Below, piece by piece: positions 33,918-42,130 of a DNA stretch of 64,000 bases (the stretch's first letter is position 1; each line of letters begins with the position of its first letter). The notes below the pieces were generated by a model. The model saw only the letters and a list, made by a program, of their open reading frames with translations, did no database searches and was not told the DNA's origin. A program made the position numbers and the translations under genes. The DNA comes from Acidaminococcus hominis. GTDB lineage: Bacteria > Bacillota > Negativicutes > Acidaminococcales > Acidaminococcaceae. The stretch is taken from the NCBI RefSeq assembly GCF_021044795.1, contig NZ_JAJNOP010000003.1; one strand, 5' to 3'.

Positions 33918-33946
33918 ATTATATGCTTTTCTCCACACTCTGTCAA
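33918..33946 (-). promoter_or_regulatory. typA promoter
   Basis: Minus strand TTGACA (33941-33946), 17 bases, TATAAT (33918-33923): full consensus. Confidence 0.9.
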
Positions 33947-33976
33947 ATATGTGGCAATTCCTTTACCCAAATTTCT

Positions 33977-35587
33977 TTATAAGGTCTTCATGACATCGTC
34001 GATGTATTTCTTGATCTTTTCCAGCTTGGAGCGTACATCCGGTACCTTCTTGGGATCATGGGCGGCAATCCGTTCAATCTTGCCCTTGTAGGTAAGGTAA
34101 TTCTTCTCGAAGCCCCGCATATAATCCCGCATGCTCTGGACGGCAGTTTCGCTTTGGACAATCTGGGTTTCTTCAATATGCCAGTCGGTGCCATCGATAA
34201 TGGCCTTATCCCCATAGTTGGGAATGTAGGCCGCCGTCCCCAATTCGGTACGCAGGGTATGGGCAAAAGCATCGGCAGAATCGTATTCCCCATGGACCAC
34301 AAAGAAAGCCTTGGGTTTATTTTTCATGCCCTTATACCAGGCCAACAGCTGTTCCTTATCGGCGTGGGCAGAGAAACCGGTCATATTGTAGATCTTGGCT
34401 CCCACCACAATTTCTTCGCCCATGATCTTGACTTTCTTGGCCCCGTCTACCAACAGCCGCCCCAAGCTGCCTTCGGCCTGATAGCCGGCGAAAATCACGG
34501 AGCTGTCCTTCCGCCACAGGTTGTGTTTCAGGTGGTGCAGCACCCGGCCGGCATCGGCCATGCCGCTGGCGGAAATGATGATGACCGGGCTGGGCATTTC
34601 GTTGATGGCCTTGGATTCCTCGGTGGTCTGGGTGTATTTCACGTTGGGCATATCAATCAGATGTCCGCCCTGTTTTTGGAAAATGGACTTGGCTTCCTCA
34701 TCATATTCATCAGGGTTAAACAGCATCACCTGGGTGGCCCGAATGGCCATTGGGCTGTCCACCATAATGGGCACTACCGGCAGCTTGCCGGAAGACATAA
34801 GCTTCTGGAAGTAGTACAGCATCACCTGGGTACGGCCAACCGCAAAAGCTGGGATAATGATGTTCCCGCCCCGGGAAAGGGCGTCCTTCACAATGTCGCA
34901 CAGCTCCTGCTCCCGGTCCGCCACTTCGTGGATCCGGTTACCATAGGTGGATTCGGTGATAATAAAGTCCGCCCCGGCAATCTGGTAGGGATCGTCCAAA
35001 ATGGGTACGTTGGGCTGCCCCACATCTCCCGTGAAAATCAATTTGGTCTTTTTGCCGTTTTCTTCCAACTGCAACGTAACAATGGCGCTGCCCAGGATGT
35101 GGCCGGCCACCCGGAAGCGGACCGTAACCCCGGGATACAGTTCAAAATCCTCATCGTAATCATGGGTCACAAAATGTTTCAGGGCCAGATAGGCATCGTC
35201 TACCGTATACAGCGGTTCCACAGCTTCCCGGCCAGCCCGCAGGCCCTTCCGGGTAGCAATCTCCGCATCGGATTCCTGGATATGGCCGCAGTCGGGCAAC
35301 AGAATTTCGCACAATTCTTCGGTAACCGGGGTGCAGTGGACAAAACCCTTGAACCCTTCCTTAATCAGTTTGGGCAGCAGGCCGCTGTGGTCAATATGGG
35401 CATGACTTAGGATTACCGCATCAATTTCCGCCGGATTAAAAATAAAATTTCTCCGGTTCAGGTCCCGAATCAGCCGTGGACCTTGGAACATACCGCAGTC
35501 CAACAGAATTTTTTTCCCGTTGATTTCCAGCAGATGGCAGGAACCGGTTACAATCTTGTCAGCGCCGCAAAAGGTAATTTTCATCAT
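33977..35587 (-). CDS. Beta-CASP metallo-beta-lactamase-fold RNA hydrolase
   Basis: 536 residues. The metallo-beta-lactamase domain has SHAHIDHSG (Zn ligands), FTGDVG and the C-terminal GFSAHAD. The inserted beta-CASP domain has ESTYGNR, AFAVGRTQ and SASGMADAGR. This architecture belongs to the YSH1/CPSF-like exonucleases that process RNA. The long C-terminal part contains charged helices. The start is ATG ATG behind AAGGAC; a GTG two codons upstream is too close to that site. A promoter with extended -10 TGTTATAAT lies at about 35650. Confidence 0.9.
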   Translation of the reverse strand: MMKITFCGADKIVTGSCHLLEINGKKILLDCGMFQGPRLIRDLNRRNFIFNPAEIDAVILSHAHIDHSGLLPKLIKEGFKGFVHCTPVTEELCEILLPDCGHIQESDAEIATRKGLRAGREAVEPLYTVDDAYLALKHFVTHDYDEDFELYPGVTVRFRVAGHILGSAIVTLQLEENGKKTKLIFTGDVGQPNVPILDDPYQIAGADFIITESTYGNRIHEVADREQELCDIVKDALSRGGNIIIPAFAVGRTQVMLYYFQKLMSSGKLPVVPIMVDSPMAIRATQVMLFNPDEYDEEAKSIFQKQGGHLIDMPNVKYTQTTEESKAINEMPSPVIIISASGMADAGRVLHHLKHNLWRKDSSVIFAGYQAEGSLGRLLVDGAKKVKIMGEEIVVGAKIYNMTGFSAHADKEQLLAWYKGMKNKPKAFFVVHGEYDSADAFAHTLRTELGTAAYIPNYGDKAIIDGTDWHIEETQIVQSETAVQSMRDYMRGFEKNYLTYKGKIERIAAHDPKKVPDVRSKLEKIKKYIDDVMKTL

Positions 35588-35699
35588 TAGCACCGTCCTT
35601 ATTCTAAAATTCTCTCATCAGTATGTAAGCTCTCAGTTAACACCTTTCCATTATAACATAGTTTTTATTTTCTTTGGGCAAATCCCGTTCCAGTTTTCC

Positions 35700-35728
35700 C
35701 TGACGAAACAGCCGCCTTGTGATACAAT
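35700..35728 (+). promoter_or_regulatory. Promoter of the Thr/Ala-rich exported protein gene
   Basis: CTGACG (35700-35705), 17 bases, TACAAT (35723-35728). Confidence 0.6.
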
Positions 35729-35760
35729 AAGGCAAAGGCTATTCAGAAAGGATGTATTCC

Positions 35761-36492
35761 ATGAAAAAAAATGCACTATTCCCTATAGTAATAGGTTCTC
35801 TTTTACTTTGCCCATCCCTGCTTTTTGCCCAGGAAAAAACGGAAACAGACGCCGTAAGTACCACGGCTGTAACAGAAAATGCAGCTTCTGCAGCGCCCCT
35901 TTCCTTCCGGCAGCGGGTAGCGGCTGTCCGGGCTGCCCGGCAAAAAGCAGCCGCTGCCAAAAGCTCCAGTCAAACCACTGCCCAAACCACCGCAAAAAAC
36001 AGCTCCAAAAAAACAGCTGATGATGCCGCAGCTGCTGCCAGCACCACTTCCACGTCCCAACTGGACAATGGCCTAACGGCCACCACTACGGAAACCACCA
36101 CCGAAAACGGCAAGGAAACCACTACGGTCTATACCCCCACCCTGCCTTCCGCCAAGCTGGCTGCCTGGCAGACTGCGGGAGAAAACAGCAGCTACACCGT
36201 TTCCTTCGATACCCAGAGTCTGAAATACGATGAGAAGACCGGCATCATCACCGTCTGGAACAAATGGACGCGAAAAGGCGCAGGTGCCTCTGCCGTAAAG
36301 GACATCTTGCTGTATTCCCGCTACGATGTCCGGCTGAAAACCTGCGCCGATCTGTATCAAGTTTTATGTGACGGCAATGGACAGGTGCTTTCCCAAAAAG
36401 CCGTTGCCGATCCTTCCTGGTATCCCCTGTCCGTCCATACCCTGGGCATGGAACTATGCCAAAGCCTGAATAATTATCTGTTAGCCAATTGA
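35761..36492 (+). CDS. Exported protein, low-complexity Ala/Ser/Thr-rich N-terminal half
   Basis: 243 residues: signal peptide (KKNALFPIVIGSLLLCPSLLFA), then roughly 100 residues rich in Ala, Thr, Ser and Lys, and a more complex C-terminal half (residues 125-243; YTVSFDTQSLKYDEKTGIITVWNKWT). That half resembles small beta-rich domains of exported Negativicutes proteins, though I cannot name it. ATG at 35761 follows AGAAAGG; the ATG three codons earlier is too close to it. The gene's end overlaps the convergent FAD protein gene by 19 bases. Function unknown. Confidence 0.75.
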   Translation: MKKNALFPIVIGSLLLCPSLLFAQEKTETDAVSTTAVTENAASAAPLSFRQRVAAVRAARQKAAAAKSSSQTTAQTTAKNSSKKTADDAAAAASTTSTSQLDNGLTATTTETTTENGKETTTVYTPTLPSAKLAAWQTAGENSSYTVSFDTQSLKYDEKTGIITVWNKWTRKGAGASAVKDILLYSRYDVRLKTCADLYQVLCDGNGQVLSQKAVADPSWYPLSVHTLGMELCQSLNNYLLAN

Positions 36493-37877
36493 GCTTTCAT
36501 CCGCTCGCCAATGATGCGAGCTACATACACCCCGGAAGCAGAGGCCTGGGAAAGTCCTCTGGTAATGCCCGCTCCATCGCCAATGGCGAAGAAGTTGGGC
36601 ATTTTTGTTTCCAGCTTATCGCTGAGGTCCAGCCGGGAACTGTAGAACTTCACTTCCACCCCGTACAGCAGGGTATCGTCGTTGGCGGTGCCAGGCGCCA
36701 CCTTATCCAGGGCATAAATCATTTCAATGATGTTGTCCAAATGGCGTTTGGGCAGTACCAGGCTCAGGTCCCCAGGCACTGCATTCAAGGTAGGATGCAG
36801 GAAGCTCTGGCTCAGCCGGTGGGCGTTGGTCCGGCGGCCTTTGATCAGGTCCCCGAAGCGCTGCACCAGAACGCCGCCTCCCAGCATATTGGACAGGGAA
36901 GCAATGTGCTTGCCGTATTTATGGGGTTCCTTAAAGGGTTCCGTAAATTTATTGCTGACCAAAAGGGCAAAGTTGGTGTTGCCGCTGTTTTTGGCCGGGT
37001 CGCTGAAGCTGTGGCCGTTTACCGTAACAATGCCGTCGGTATTTTCTGCTACCACGTAGCCATTGGGGTTCATACAGAAGGTCCGTACCCGATCCCCGTA
37101 CCGTTTGGTCCGGTACACCAGTTTGGCCTCGTAGACTTCTTCCGTAATGTCCTGGAATACGGAGTAAGGGACTTCTACTCGGACACCTACGTCCACCTGG
37201 TTGTTGGCCATGGGCAGGCCCAGATTCTGGCACTGGGTGGAGAACCACTCAGCCCCTGCCCGGCCCGGGGCCCCAATCAGATAGGTGCAGCCGATAACCT
37301 GCTCAGAACCCTTGATGGTCAGTTCATAGCCTTCTTTGGACTGGCTGATGGTTTCCACCTGGGTATCACATTGGATTTCAATGCCATGCTCCAGCAGGTA
37401 GTGGTAGATGCTGGCCATCAGGTTCCGGTTGTTGTCCGTGCCCAAATGGCGCACCTTAGCGTTTAACAGATGTAGATCGTGGCCCAGAGCCAGCCGGCCG
37501 ATTTTGCAGTTCTTGGTGGAATACACCGTACCCGGGGCACCGTGTTTGCAGTTGATTTCATCCACGTAATCAATGAGTTCCATAACCGTCTTTTTGGGAA
37601 TGTACTCACTGAGCCAGCCGCCAAATTCCGTGGTGAAATTGTACTTGCCGTCGGAGAACGCACCGGCGCCGCCAAAGCCCCGCATAATGCTGCAGGGTAC
37701 GCAGCGGATACATTTTTCCACCTTGCCGGCAATAATAGGGCAGCTGCGGAAGTCAATGGCATGGCCTTCTTCCAAAATCAGCACCTTTACCTGGGGGTAT
37801 TTCAGGACAAACTCGTAAGCCGCATAAATGGCAGCAGGGCCGCCGCCAATAATCGCTACATCAACATTCTTTTTCAT
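36474..37877 (-). CDS. FAD-dependent oxidoreductase of the COG2509 type
   Basis: 467 residues. The N-terminal dinucleotide-binding motif VAIIGGGPAAIYAAYEF is followed by a Cys-rich segment (KCIRCVPCSIMRGFGGAGAFSDGKYN) and a C-terminal FAIGDGAGITRGLSQASASG. These mark the uncharacterised FAD-dependent dehydrogenase group distantly related to GidA- and HI0933-like flavoproteins. Substrate unknown. Its ATG overlaps the stop of the beta-lactamase-fold gene (ATGA), so the two are coupled with ygjP in one operon. Confidence 0.85.
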   Translation of the reverse strand: MKKNVDVAIIGGGPAAIYAAYEFVLKYPQVKVLILEEGHAIDFRSCPIIAGKVEKCIRCVPCSIMRGFGGAGAFSDGKYNFTTEFGGWLSEYIPKKTVMELIDYVDEINCKHGAPGTVYSTKNCKIGRLALGHDLHLLNAKVRHLGTDNNRNLMASIYHYLLEHGIEIQCDTQVETISQSKEGYELTIKGSEQVIGCTYLIGAPGRAGAEWFSTQCQNLGLPMANNQVDVGVRVEVPYSVFQDITEEVYEAKLVYRTKRYGDRVRTFCMNPNGYVVAENTDGIVTVNGHSFSDPAKNSGNTNFALLVSNKFTEPFKEPHKYGKHIASLSNMLGGGVLVQRFGDLIKGRRTNAHRLSQSFLHPTLNAVPGDLSLVLPKRHLDNIIEMIYALDKVAPGTANDDTLLYGVEVKFYSSRLDLSDKLETKMPNFFAIGDGAGITRGLSQASASGVYVARIIGERMKAQLANR

Positions 37878-38833
37878 TTCTTGAACACCTCTTTGTCGTT
37901 TACCGTATTAAATATGATAGAAGAAATCTGATTGATGGTTTTCCGGGTTTCTCCAGGACGCACGGCCTTGTCCATCAGGACTACCAGCACGTACCGCTCC
38001 CGGGCATACACAATGCCAGCCGCATCAAGAACTTGGCCGTGGTCGGCCTGAAGGCCTGCAATATTTACACTTTGGGACAGCAGGGCACCCAGCATATCCG
38101 GCCGGGGAGCACGGCCCAAAAGGCCCAGCAGGTACCCATTTTCCTTGGGCCCCAGGCATTTGCCTTCGTAAAGCTGAGTCAACAGGGTCACCGTATCGTT
38201 AACAGAAGTATAGCTCAGTTCCCGTTTTTCCTGGGCCCCCAGCTTATCTTCCTCGTTTTCTTTGACGGGCAGGTCATGGCTTCCCACCACCGTATCCACG
38301 TATCCTTTTTCCGTCAGCCAGGCGTTGATGTCTTCCCGGCCAGCAATCCAGATCAGCTTGTACAAAGCCGTCCGGTCATTTTGCAGCAGCATATCTTCCA
38401 AAAGATTTTGAACCGTTACTTGGCTGCCTGCGGGGACCTGTCCCAAAGCCGGGCTGTCCGTTCTAATATCCCGCTGCCGCAGGGTGTACACCTCATCCAA
38501 TGCCAGGTCCTTATTTTCCACCTGGGCCAAAACCGCAGCAGCCACATAGGGACGGATCAGATCCCCGGCCGGCATCTTGCCGGAGTAGTTGTAGAACACT
38601 TCCCCGGTATCCAAAGAACGGTAATACACGGAACAGGCCGCCCCCGACTGGGCAATCACATTATTCAAATAGGCATAGGGCAGCTTGGTATCCTTGGAAT
38701 GGACCAGCTGGGCGTTTTGGGCCTGTTTTTGCTGCTGCTGATATTTGGGGCTGTTGTGCAGCAGGGAAAAGGATATTACCCCCACCAGCACCAAGCCTAT
38801 CAAGCAAAGAATAATCCGTTTGTTGATACTCAT
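37874..38833 (-). CDS. Beta-lactamase-fold protein lacking catalytic motifs, membrane-anchored
   Basis: 319 residues: an N-terminal transmembrane anchor (LCLIGLVLVGVISFSLL), a Gln-rich linker and a class A beta-lactamase/PBP-like domain from about residue 60. The scaffold is recognisable (YSGKMPAGDLIRPYVAAAVLAQVE, LEDMLLQNDRTALYKLI, AGIVYARERYVLVVLM). The catalytic SxxK position reads DLIR, the SDN position reads NDR and no KTG triad is seen. It is therefore probably not a hydrolase, but a binding or structural protein outside the membrane. ATG overlaps the ygjP stop (ATGA). Confidence 0.75.
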   Translation of the reverse strand: MSINKRIILCLIGLVLVGVISFSLLHNSPKYQQQQKQAQNAQLVHSKDTKLPYAYLNNVIAQSGAACSVYYRSLDTGEVFYNYSGKMPAGDLIRPYVAAAVLAQVENKDLALDEVYTLRQRDIRTDSPALGQVPAGSQVTVQNLLEDMLLQNDRTALYKLIWIAGREDINAWLTEKGYVDTVVGSHDLPVKENEEDKLGAQEKRELSYTSVNDTVTLLTQLYEGKCLGPKENGYLLGLLGRAPRPDMLGALLSQSVNIAGLQADHGQVLDAAGIVYARERYVLVVLMDKAVRPGETRKTINQISSIIFNTVNDKEVFKK

Positions 38834-39489
38834 AAGACAATCATAACCCTTCTATTAGTCTTTAACCATTGTTCCCGCTGCTTCCGGTCCGGCAAAATTT
38901 CTTCCACCGCCTGCCAAAACAGCCGATTGTGGGACTTGTTGCGGATATGGCACAGCTCATGGACAATCACATAATCAATTACGCCAGGCGGGCAGAATAC
39001 CAGCCGCCAGCAAAAACCCAGCTGGTTCCGGTAGTTGCAGTAGCCCCAGCGGGTCCGGGCCTGGGACAGCTTGATTTGGGGAGCAGGAAGTCCCAGGAGC
39101 CCGGCAAAGTACGGTACCCGTTCCCTAAGATAGGTCCCTAGCTCCTCCTGGAAATATTGGATCAGCTTAGGCAGGGTCACCTGCTCTCCCAAAATCAGCT
39201 GCTCCTGGGTCAGAAAAATATTCTCTCCCGGCACCAGGTGCAGGGTTCGCCGCTTTCCCCATAACAGCAAAGCAGCTCCTTCCCGGAGCTCCAAGGGCTG
39301 TATGGCCCGTTTCTCGTCCGCCGCCTTTGCCACATGGGACGCAATCCAGTCCTGACGGGACGCCAAAAAATATTCAATTCGTTCTTTGCTCAGCCCATAG
39401 GGCGCGCGCACAATTACTTGGCCTTCCCGGTTGATTTCTACCGCCAGGGTGCGCCGTCTGGATCTGATGATTTTTGCAATTTTAATCAT
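38830..39489 (-). CDS. YgjP-like metallopeptidase domain protein
   Basis: 219 residues of the YgjP/SprT-like family (former DUF45). The zinc motif VIVHELCHIRNKSHNRLFW gives HExxH-type HELCH plus a downstream His, preceded by the family segment RTRWGYCNYRNQLGFCWRLV. The N-terminal part (RSRRRTLAVEINREGQVIVRAP) is typical of the family. First gene of a three-gene overlapped operon. A TGCTATAAT extended -10 sits only nine bases before the ATG, so the transcript may be nearly leaderless. Confidence 0.9.
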   Translation of the reverse strand: MIKIAKIIRSRRRTLAVEINREGQVIVRAPYGLSKERIEYFLASRQDWIASHVAKAADEKRAIQPLELREGAALLLWGKRRTLHLVPGENIFLTQEQLILGEQVTLPKLIQYFQEELGTYLRERVPYFAGLLGLPAPQIKLSQARTRWGYCNYRNQLGFCWRLVFCPPGVIDYVIVHELCHIRNKSHNRLFWQAVEEILPDRKQREQWLKTNRRVMIVL

Positions 39490-39609
39490 AGCATTCCTAT
39501 TATAGCATACTCTGCCAATTTCCCGGGCAGGCTTTTACAAAATCCCAATTTATTTTACGAAAACACCCCAGAGTGATAGATTTTTTACAGCCATTTGTTT
39601 CTGTCTCCG

Positions 39610-39638
39610 TTGACCGCCCCGGAAAATTCACCTATAAT
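39610..39638 (+). promoter_or_regulatory. Promoter of the CorC/HlyC-type gene
   Basis: TTGACC (39610-39615), 17 bases, TATAAT (39633-39638). Confidence 0.85.
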
Positions 39639-39674
39639 GGACAGTATACTAATAAGGAAGCGTGATCCCATACT

Positions 39675-40970
39675 ATGGAAGAATTCAACATCCCCACTAC
39701 CCTTCTGACGGGTATCCTGATTGTTTTTATATCCCTTTCTGCGTATTTTTCCGCCACAGAAACAGCACTTACCAGCTGCAATAAGCTGCGGCTGAAAAAT
39801 TTGGCCAAAGATGGCAACCGTCGGGCCAAAACCGTGCTGAAGCTGCTGGACAAATTTGATAATGCCTTGTCCACCATATTAATCGGCAATAATATCGTAA
39901 ATATTGCCACAGCCTCCCTGGCTGCGGCCTGCTCCACCGCGTACTTTGGCCCTTCCGGCCTGGCCCTGGCCACCGTAGTCACTACCATTGTCATCCTGAT
40001 ATTTGGAGAAATTCTCCCCAAAAGCGCCGCCAAGGACTATCCGGAAAAATTTGCCATGAGTACCGCAGGGCTGCTGCGCATTCTGGTATTTCTTTTTACT
40101 CCTCTAAACTATTTGTTTCAACTGCTGAAAACTGCTTTCAGTCATCTGCTGTCCAAAAAAGCGGCCCACGGTGCTACCGAAGGAGAATTGCTTCTGATGG
40201 TAGATGAAGTAGCCAGCGGCGGCGCCATCAACAAGCAGGATAGCCAACTGATCAAATCCGCCATTGAATTCAGTGATATTCGGGTCCGGGAAATCATGAC
40301 CCCCCGGGTGGATATGATGGCCATGGACATTTCCGAGGGAAACCAAAAGGCCCTGAAGATTTTTTCCGACTACGGCTTCTCCCGGATTCCTGTATTTAAG
40401 GACGACTATAGCGAAATCATTGGCATTCTTCACGCTAAAGACTTTTTTTCCGGCTATATCAAAAACCCCCATTTTAGACTGGAAGAACGGCTGAAAAAAG
40501 CAGCCTTCGTCCATCAATCCACCAAAATTTCCCGGGTAATGAAAACCCTCCAGGAAGCCAAAATCGAAATGGCCATGGTCATGGACAGCTACGGCACCGT
40601 CAAGGGGTTGGTCACCACCGAAGACATTGTGGAAGAACTGGTTGGCGAAATCTGGGACGAGCATGACAAGGTGATTTCGTCCTTCCACCGGATTGGCAAG
40701 AACCGCTATATGATTTCCTGCTCCTCCAATTCCCAAAACGCCAATTTGTTTGACCTGTTCAAATATTTGGATCTGGACATTACCGACTATGGTCTGGAAA
40801 ACAATTCCATCAGCGGTTGGGTGGTGGATACCCTGGAGACCATCCCCCAAAAAGGAGACTCCTTCGACTGCAAGAACCTGCATGTTACCGTCACCCGGGC
40901 CAACAACCACCGGGTCCAGGAAATCATCGTAGAAGTCCGTCCCAAAGCAAAAGAAGAAGACGACGAATAA
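39675..40970 (+). CDS. CNNM/CorC (HlyC/CorC) family transporter-associated protein
   Basis: 431 residues: an N-terminal CNNM (DUF21) membrane domain with four helices (residues 1-140, including SATETALTS and LIFGEILPKS), a pair of CBS domains (REIMTPRVDMMAMD and MVMDSYGTVKGLVTTEDIVEELVGEIWDE) and a C-terminal CorC/HlyC domain. Homologues act in Mg2+/Co2+ efflux. Older annotations call them hemolysins, a label without support here. A single gene with its own promoter and terminator. Confidence 0.92.
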   Translation: MEEFNIPTTLLTGILIVFISLSAYFSATETALTSCNKLRLKNLAKDGNRRAKTVLKLLDKFDNALSTILIGNNIVNIATASLAAACSTAYFGPSGLALATVVTTIVILIFGEILPKSAAKDYPEKFAMSTAGLLRILVFLFTPLNYLFQLLKTAFSHLLSKKAAHGATEGELLLMVDEVASGGAINKQDSQLIKSAIEFSDIRVREIMTPRVDMMAMDISEGNQKALKIFSDYGFSRIPVFKDDYSEIIGILHAKDFFSGYIKNPHFRLEERLKKAAFVHQSTKISRVMKTLQEAKIEMAMVMDSYGTVKGLVTTEDIVEELVGEIWDEHDKVISSFHRIGKNRYMISCSSNSQNANLFDLFKYLDLDITDYGLENNSISGWVVDTLETIPQKGDSFDCKNLHVTVTRANNHRVQEIIVEVRPKAKEEDDE

Positions 40971-41007
40971 AAAATCCTCCAAGCCACACAAGGTTTGGAG
41001 GATTTTT
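40970..41007. terminator. Bidirectional terminator between the CorC-type and cysteine hydrolase genes
   Basis: AAAAATCCTCCAA, 12-base loop, TTGGAGGATTTTT. Confidence 0.9.
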
Positions 41008-41022
41008 CTTTGCTTAGCTTAC

Positions 41023-41553
41023 TCAGCGTACATGAACCTGACAGCTTTTCAGGGTGGCCAGGGCAGCGTTATGGGATTCCGGTGTTACTCCGGCACAGCA
41101 GCTGCTGTCCACATAAATAGGCACTTCCGGCATGGCCGCTTTCAGCAGCAGGGCGTTGGAAACCACACAAATATCCGTACACAGACCAATCAATTCAATT
41201 TCCTCAATAGGCCGGGTGCTGTTTAATTTCTTCAGATCTTCCGCCAAAGTGAAAGAGCCAAAGGTCGGTTTCTGGTAAACAGGCCAGTGGTGTTCCTTGG
41301 CCAGCTTTTCCAGGCCTGGAATCAAGTGCCAGCCGTGGGTTCCCTTGATGCAGTGTTTTACAGGGAGATTCTTTCCTTCCTGGGTATCCAGATAGGTTTC
41401 CCCGTGGGTGTCCTGGGTAAAAATCACGTGACCGGGATAATTGGCCACTTTTTTCAGCACATTAAAAGTAATCTGCTGTGCTTCTTCTGTTCCCAGGCTG
41501 CCATTGACAAAATCGTTCTGCATATCTACCACAATCAAATAGCTGTTTTTCAT
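41023..41553 (-). CDS. Isochorismatase-family cysteine hydrolase (nicotinamidase-like)
   Basis: 176 residues. The catalytic Asp is in LIVVDMQNDF, the nucleophile Cys in GLCTDICVVSNALLLKA, and DTHGETYLDTQEGKNLPVKHCIKGT occupies the metal/substrate loop. Nicotinamidases have this layout, and NAD salvage would fit with nadE in the window, but the family also covers other amide or vinyl-ether substrates. The start at MKNSYLIVVD follows AGAGGTT; 14 upstream codons are excluded. A single gene. Confidence 0.82.
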   Translation of the reverse strand: MKNSYLIVVDMQNDFVNGSLGTEEAQQITFNVLKKVANYPGHVIFTQDTHGETYLDTQEGKNLPVKHCIKGTHGWHLIPGLEKLAKEHHWPVYQKPTFGSFTLAEDLKKLNSTRPIEEIELIGLCTDICVVSNALLLKAAMPEVPIYVDSSCCAGVTPESHNAALATLKSCQVHVR

Positions 41554-41665
41554 GGGGGAAAACCTCTTTTCTTTCCCAGAGGGGAATATTCTCATTTAGT
41601 ATAGCATAAAGCCCCATACCTTGTAAAAATTTCTTGCATTGGCACCCTGCCCCTGTTTGGGCACA

Positions 41666-41704
41666 ACAAAATACCCGCTTCCCGGCCGAAACCGAAAAGC
41701 GGGT
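41666..41704 (-). terminator. Terminator of the four-tRNA operon
   Basis: Minus strand ACCCGCTT, 16-base loop, AAGCGGGT, then ATTTTGTTG. Confidence 0.8.
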
Positions 41705-41716
41705 GAAATTACCGTA

Positions 41717-41800
41717 TGGTGCGGATGACAGGACTTGAACCTGCACGTCATGGACACCAGATCCTAAGTCTGGCGCGTCTGCCAATTCCGCCACATCCGC
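41717..41800 (-). tRNA. tRNA-Leu (anticodon TAG)
   Basis: Class II cloverleaf: acceptor GCGGATG / CATCCGC, anticodon arm CCAGA-CTTAGGA-TCTGG, long variable arm, T-loop TTCAAGT, encoded CCA. Confidence 0.95.
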
Positions 41801-41818
41801 GTTTTATGTAAAAAAAAA

Positions 41819-41894
41819 TGGTGATCCACCCGGGATTCGAACCCGGGACACCCTGATTAAAAGTCAGGTGCTCTACCAACTGAGCTAGTGAATC
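41819..41894 (-). tRNA. tRNA-Lys (anticodon TTT)
   Basis: Acceptor GATTCAC / GTGGATC with one G-U pair, anticodon arm CCTGA-CTTTTAA-TCAGG, T-arm CCGGG-TTCGAAT-CCCGG, encoded CCA. Confidence 0.95.
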
Positions 41895-41898
41895 ATCA

Positions 41899-41974
41899 TG
41901 GCTGGGGCGGCTGGACTCGAACCAACGCATGCGGGAGTCAAAGTCCCGTGCCTTACCGACTTGGCTACGCCCCA
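41899..41974 (-). tRNA. tRNA-Gln (anticodon TTG)
   Basis: Acceptor TGGGGCG / CGCCCCA, anticodon arm CGGGA-CTTTGAC-TCCCG, T-loop TTCGAGT, encoded CCA. Only four bases separate it from tRNA-Lys. Confidence 0.95.
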
Positions 41975-41979
41975 AAAAG

Positions 41980-42056
41980 TGGGGTGGATAGTGGGGATCG
42001 AACCCACGCGTGCTGGAGCCACAATCCAGTGTGTTAACCGCTTCACCATATCCACC
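41980..42056 (-). tRNA. tRNA-His (anticodon GTG)
   Basis: Acceptor GTGGATA / TATCCAC with the His-specific extra G-1 paired to C73, anticodon arm CTGGA-TTGTGGC-TCCAG, encoded CCA. First tRNA of the His-Gln-Lys-Leu cluster and the one closest to the HutP-family gene. Confidence 0.95.
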
Positions 42057-42082
42057 ATGTTACCTTGTCTGACGACTTTGTT

Positions 42083-42112
42083 ATTCTATCATGGAGATGC
42101 GAATTTTGTCAA
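42083..42112 (-). promoter_or_regulatory. Promoter of the tRNA His-Gln-Lys-Leu operon
   Basis: Minus strand TTGACA (42107-42112), 18 bases, TAGAAT (42083-42088), in the 74-base gap after the HutP-family gene. I see no terminator in that gap, so read-through from the upstream gene is possible. Confidence 0.8.
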
Positions 42113-42130
42113 TAGGATTTTGAAACTTTT

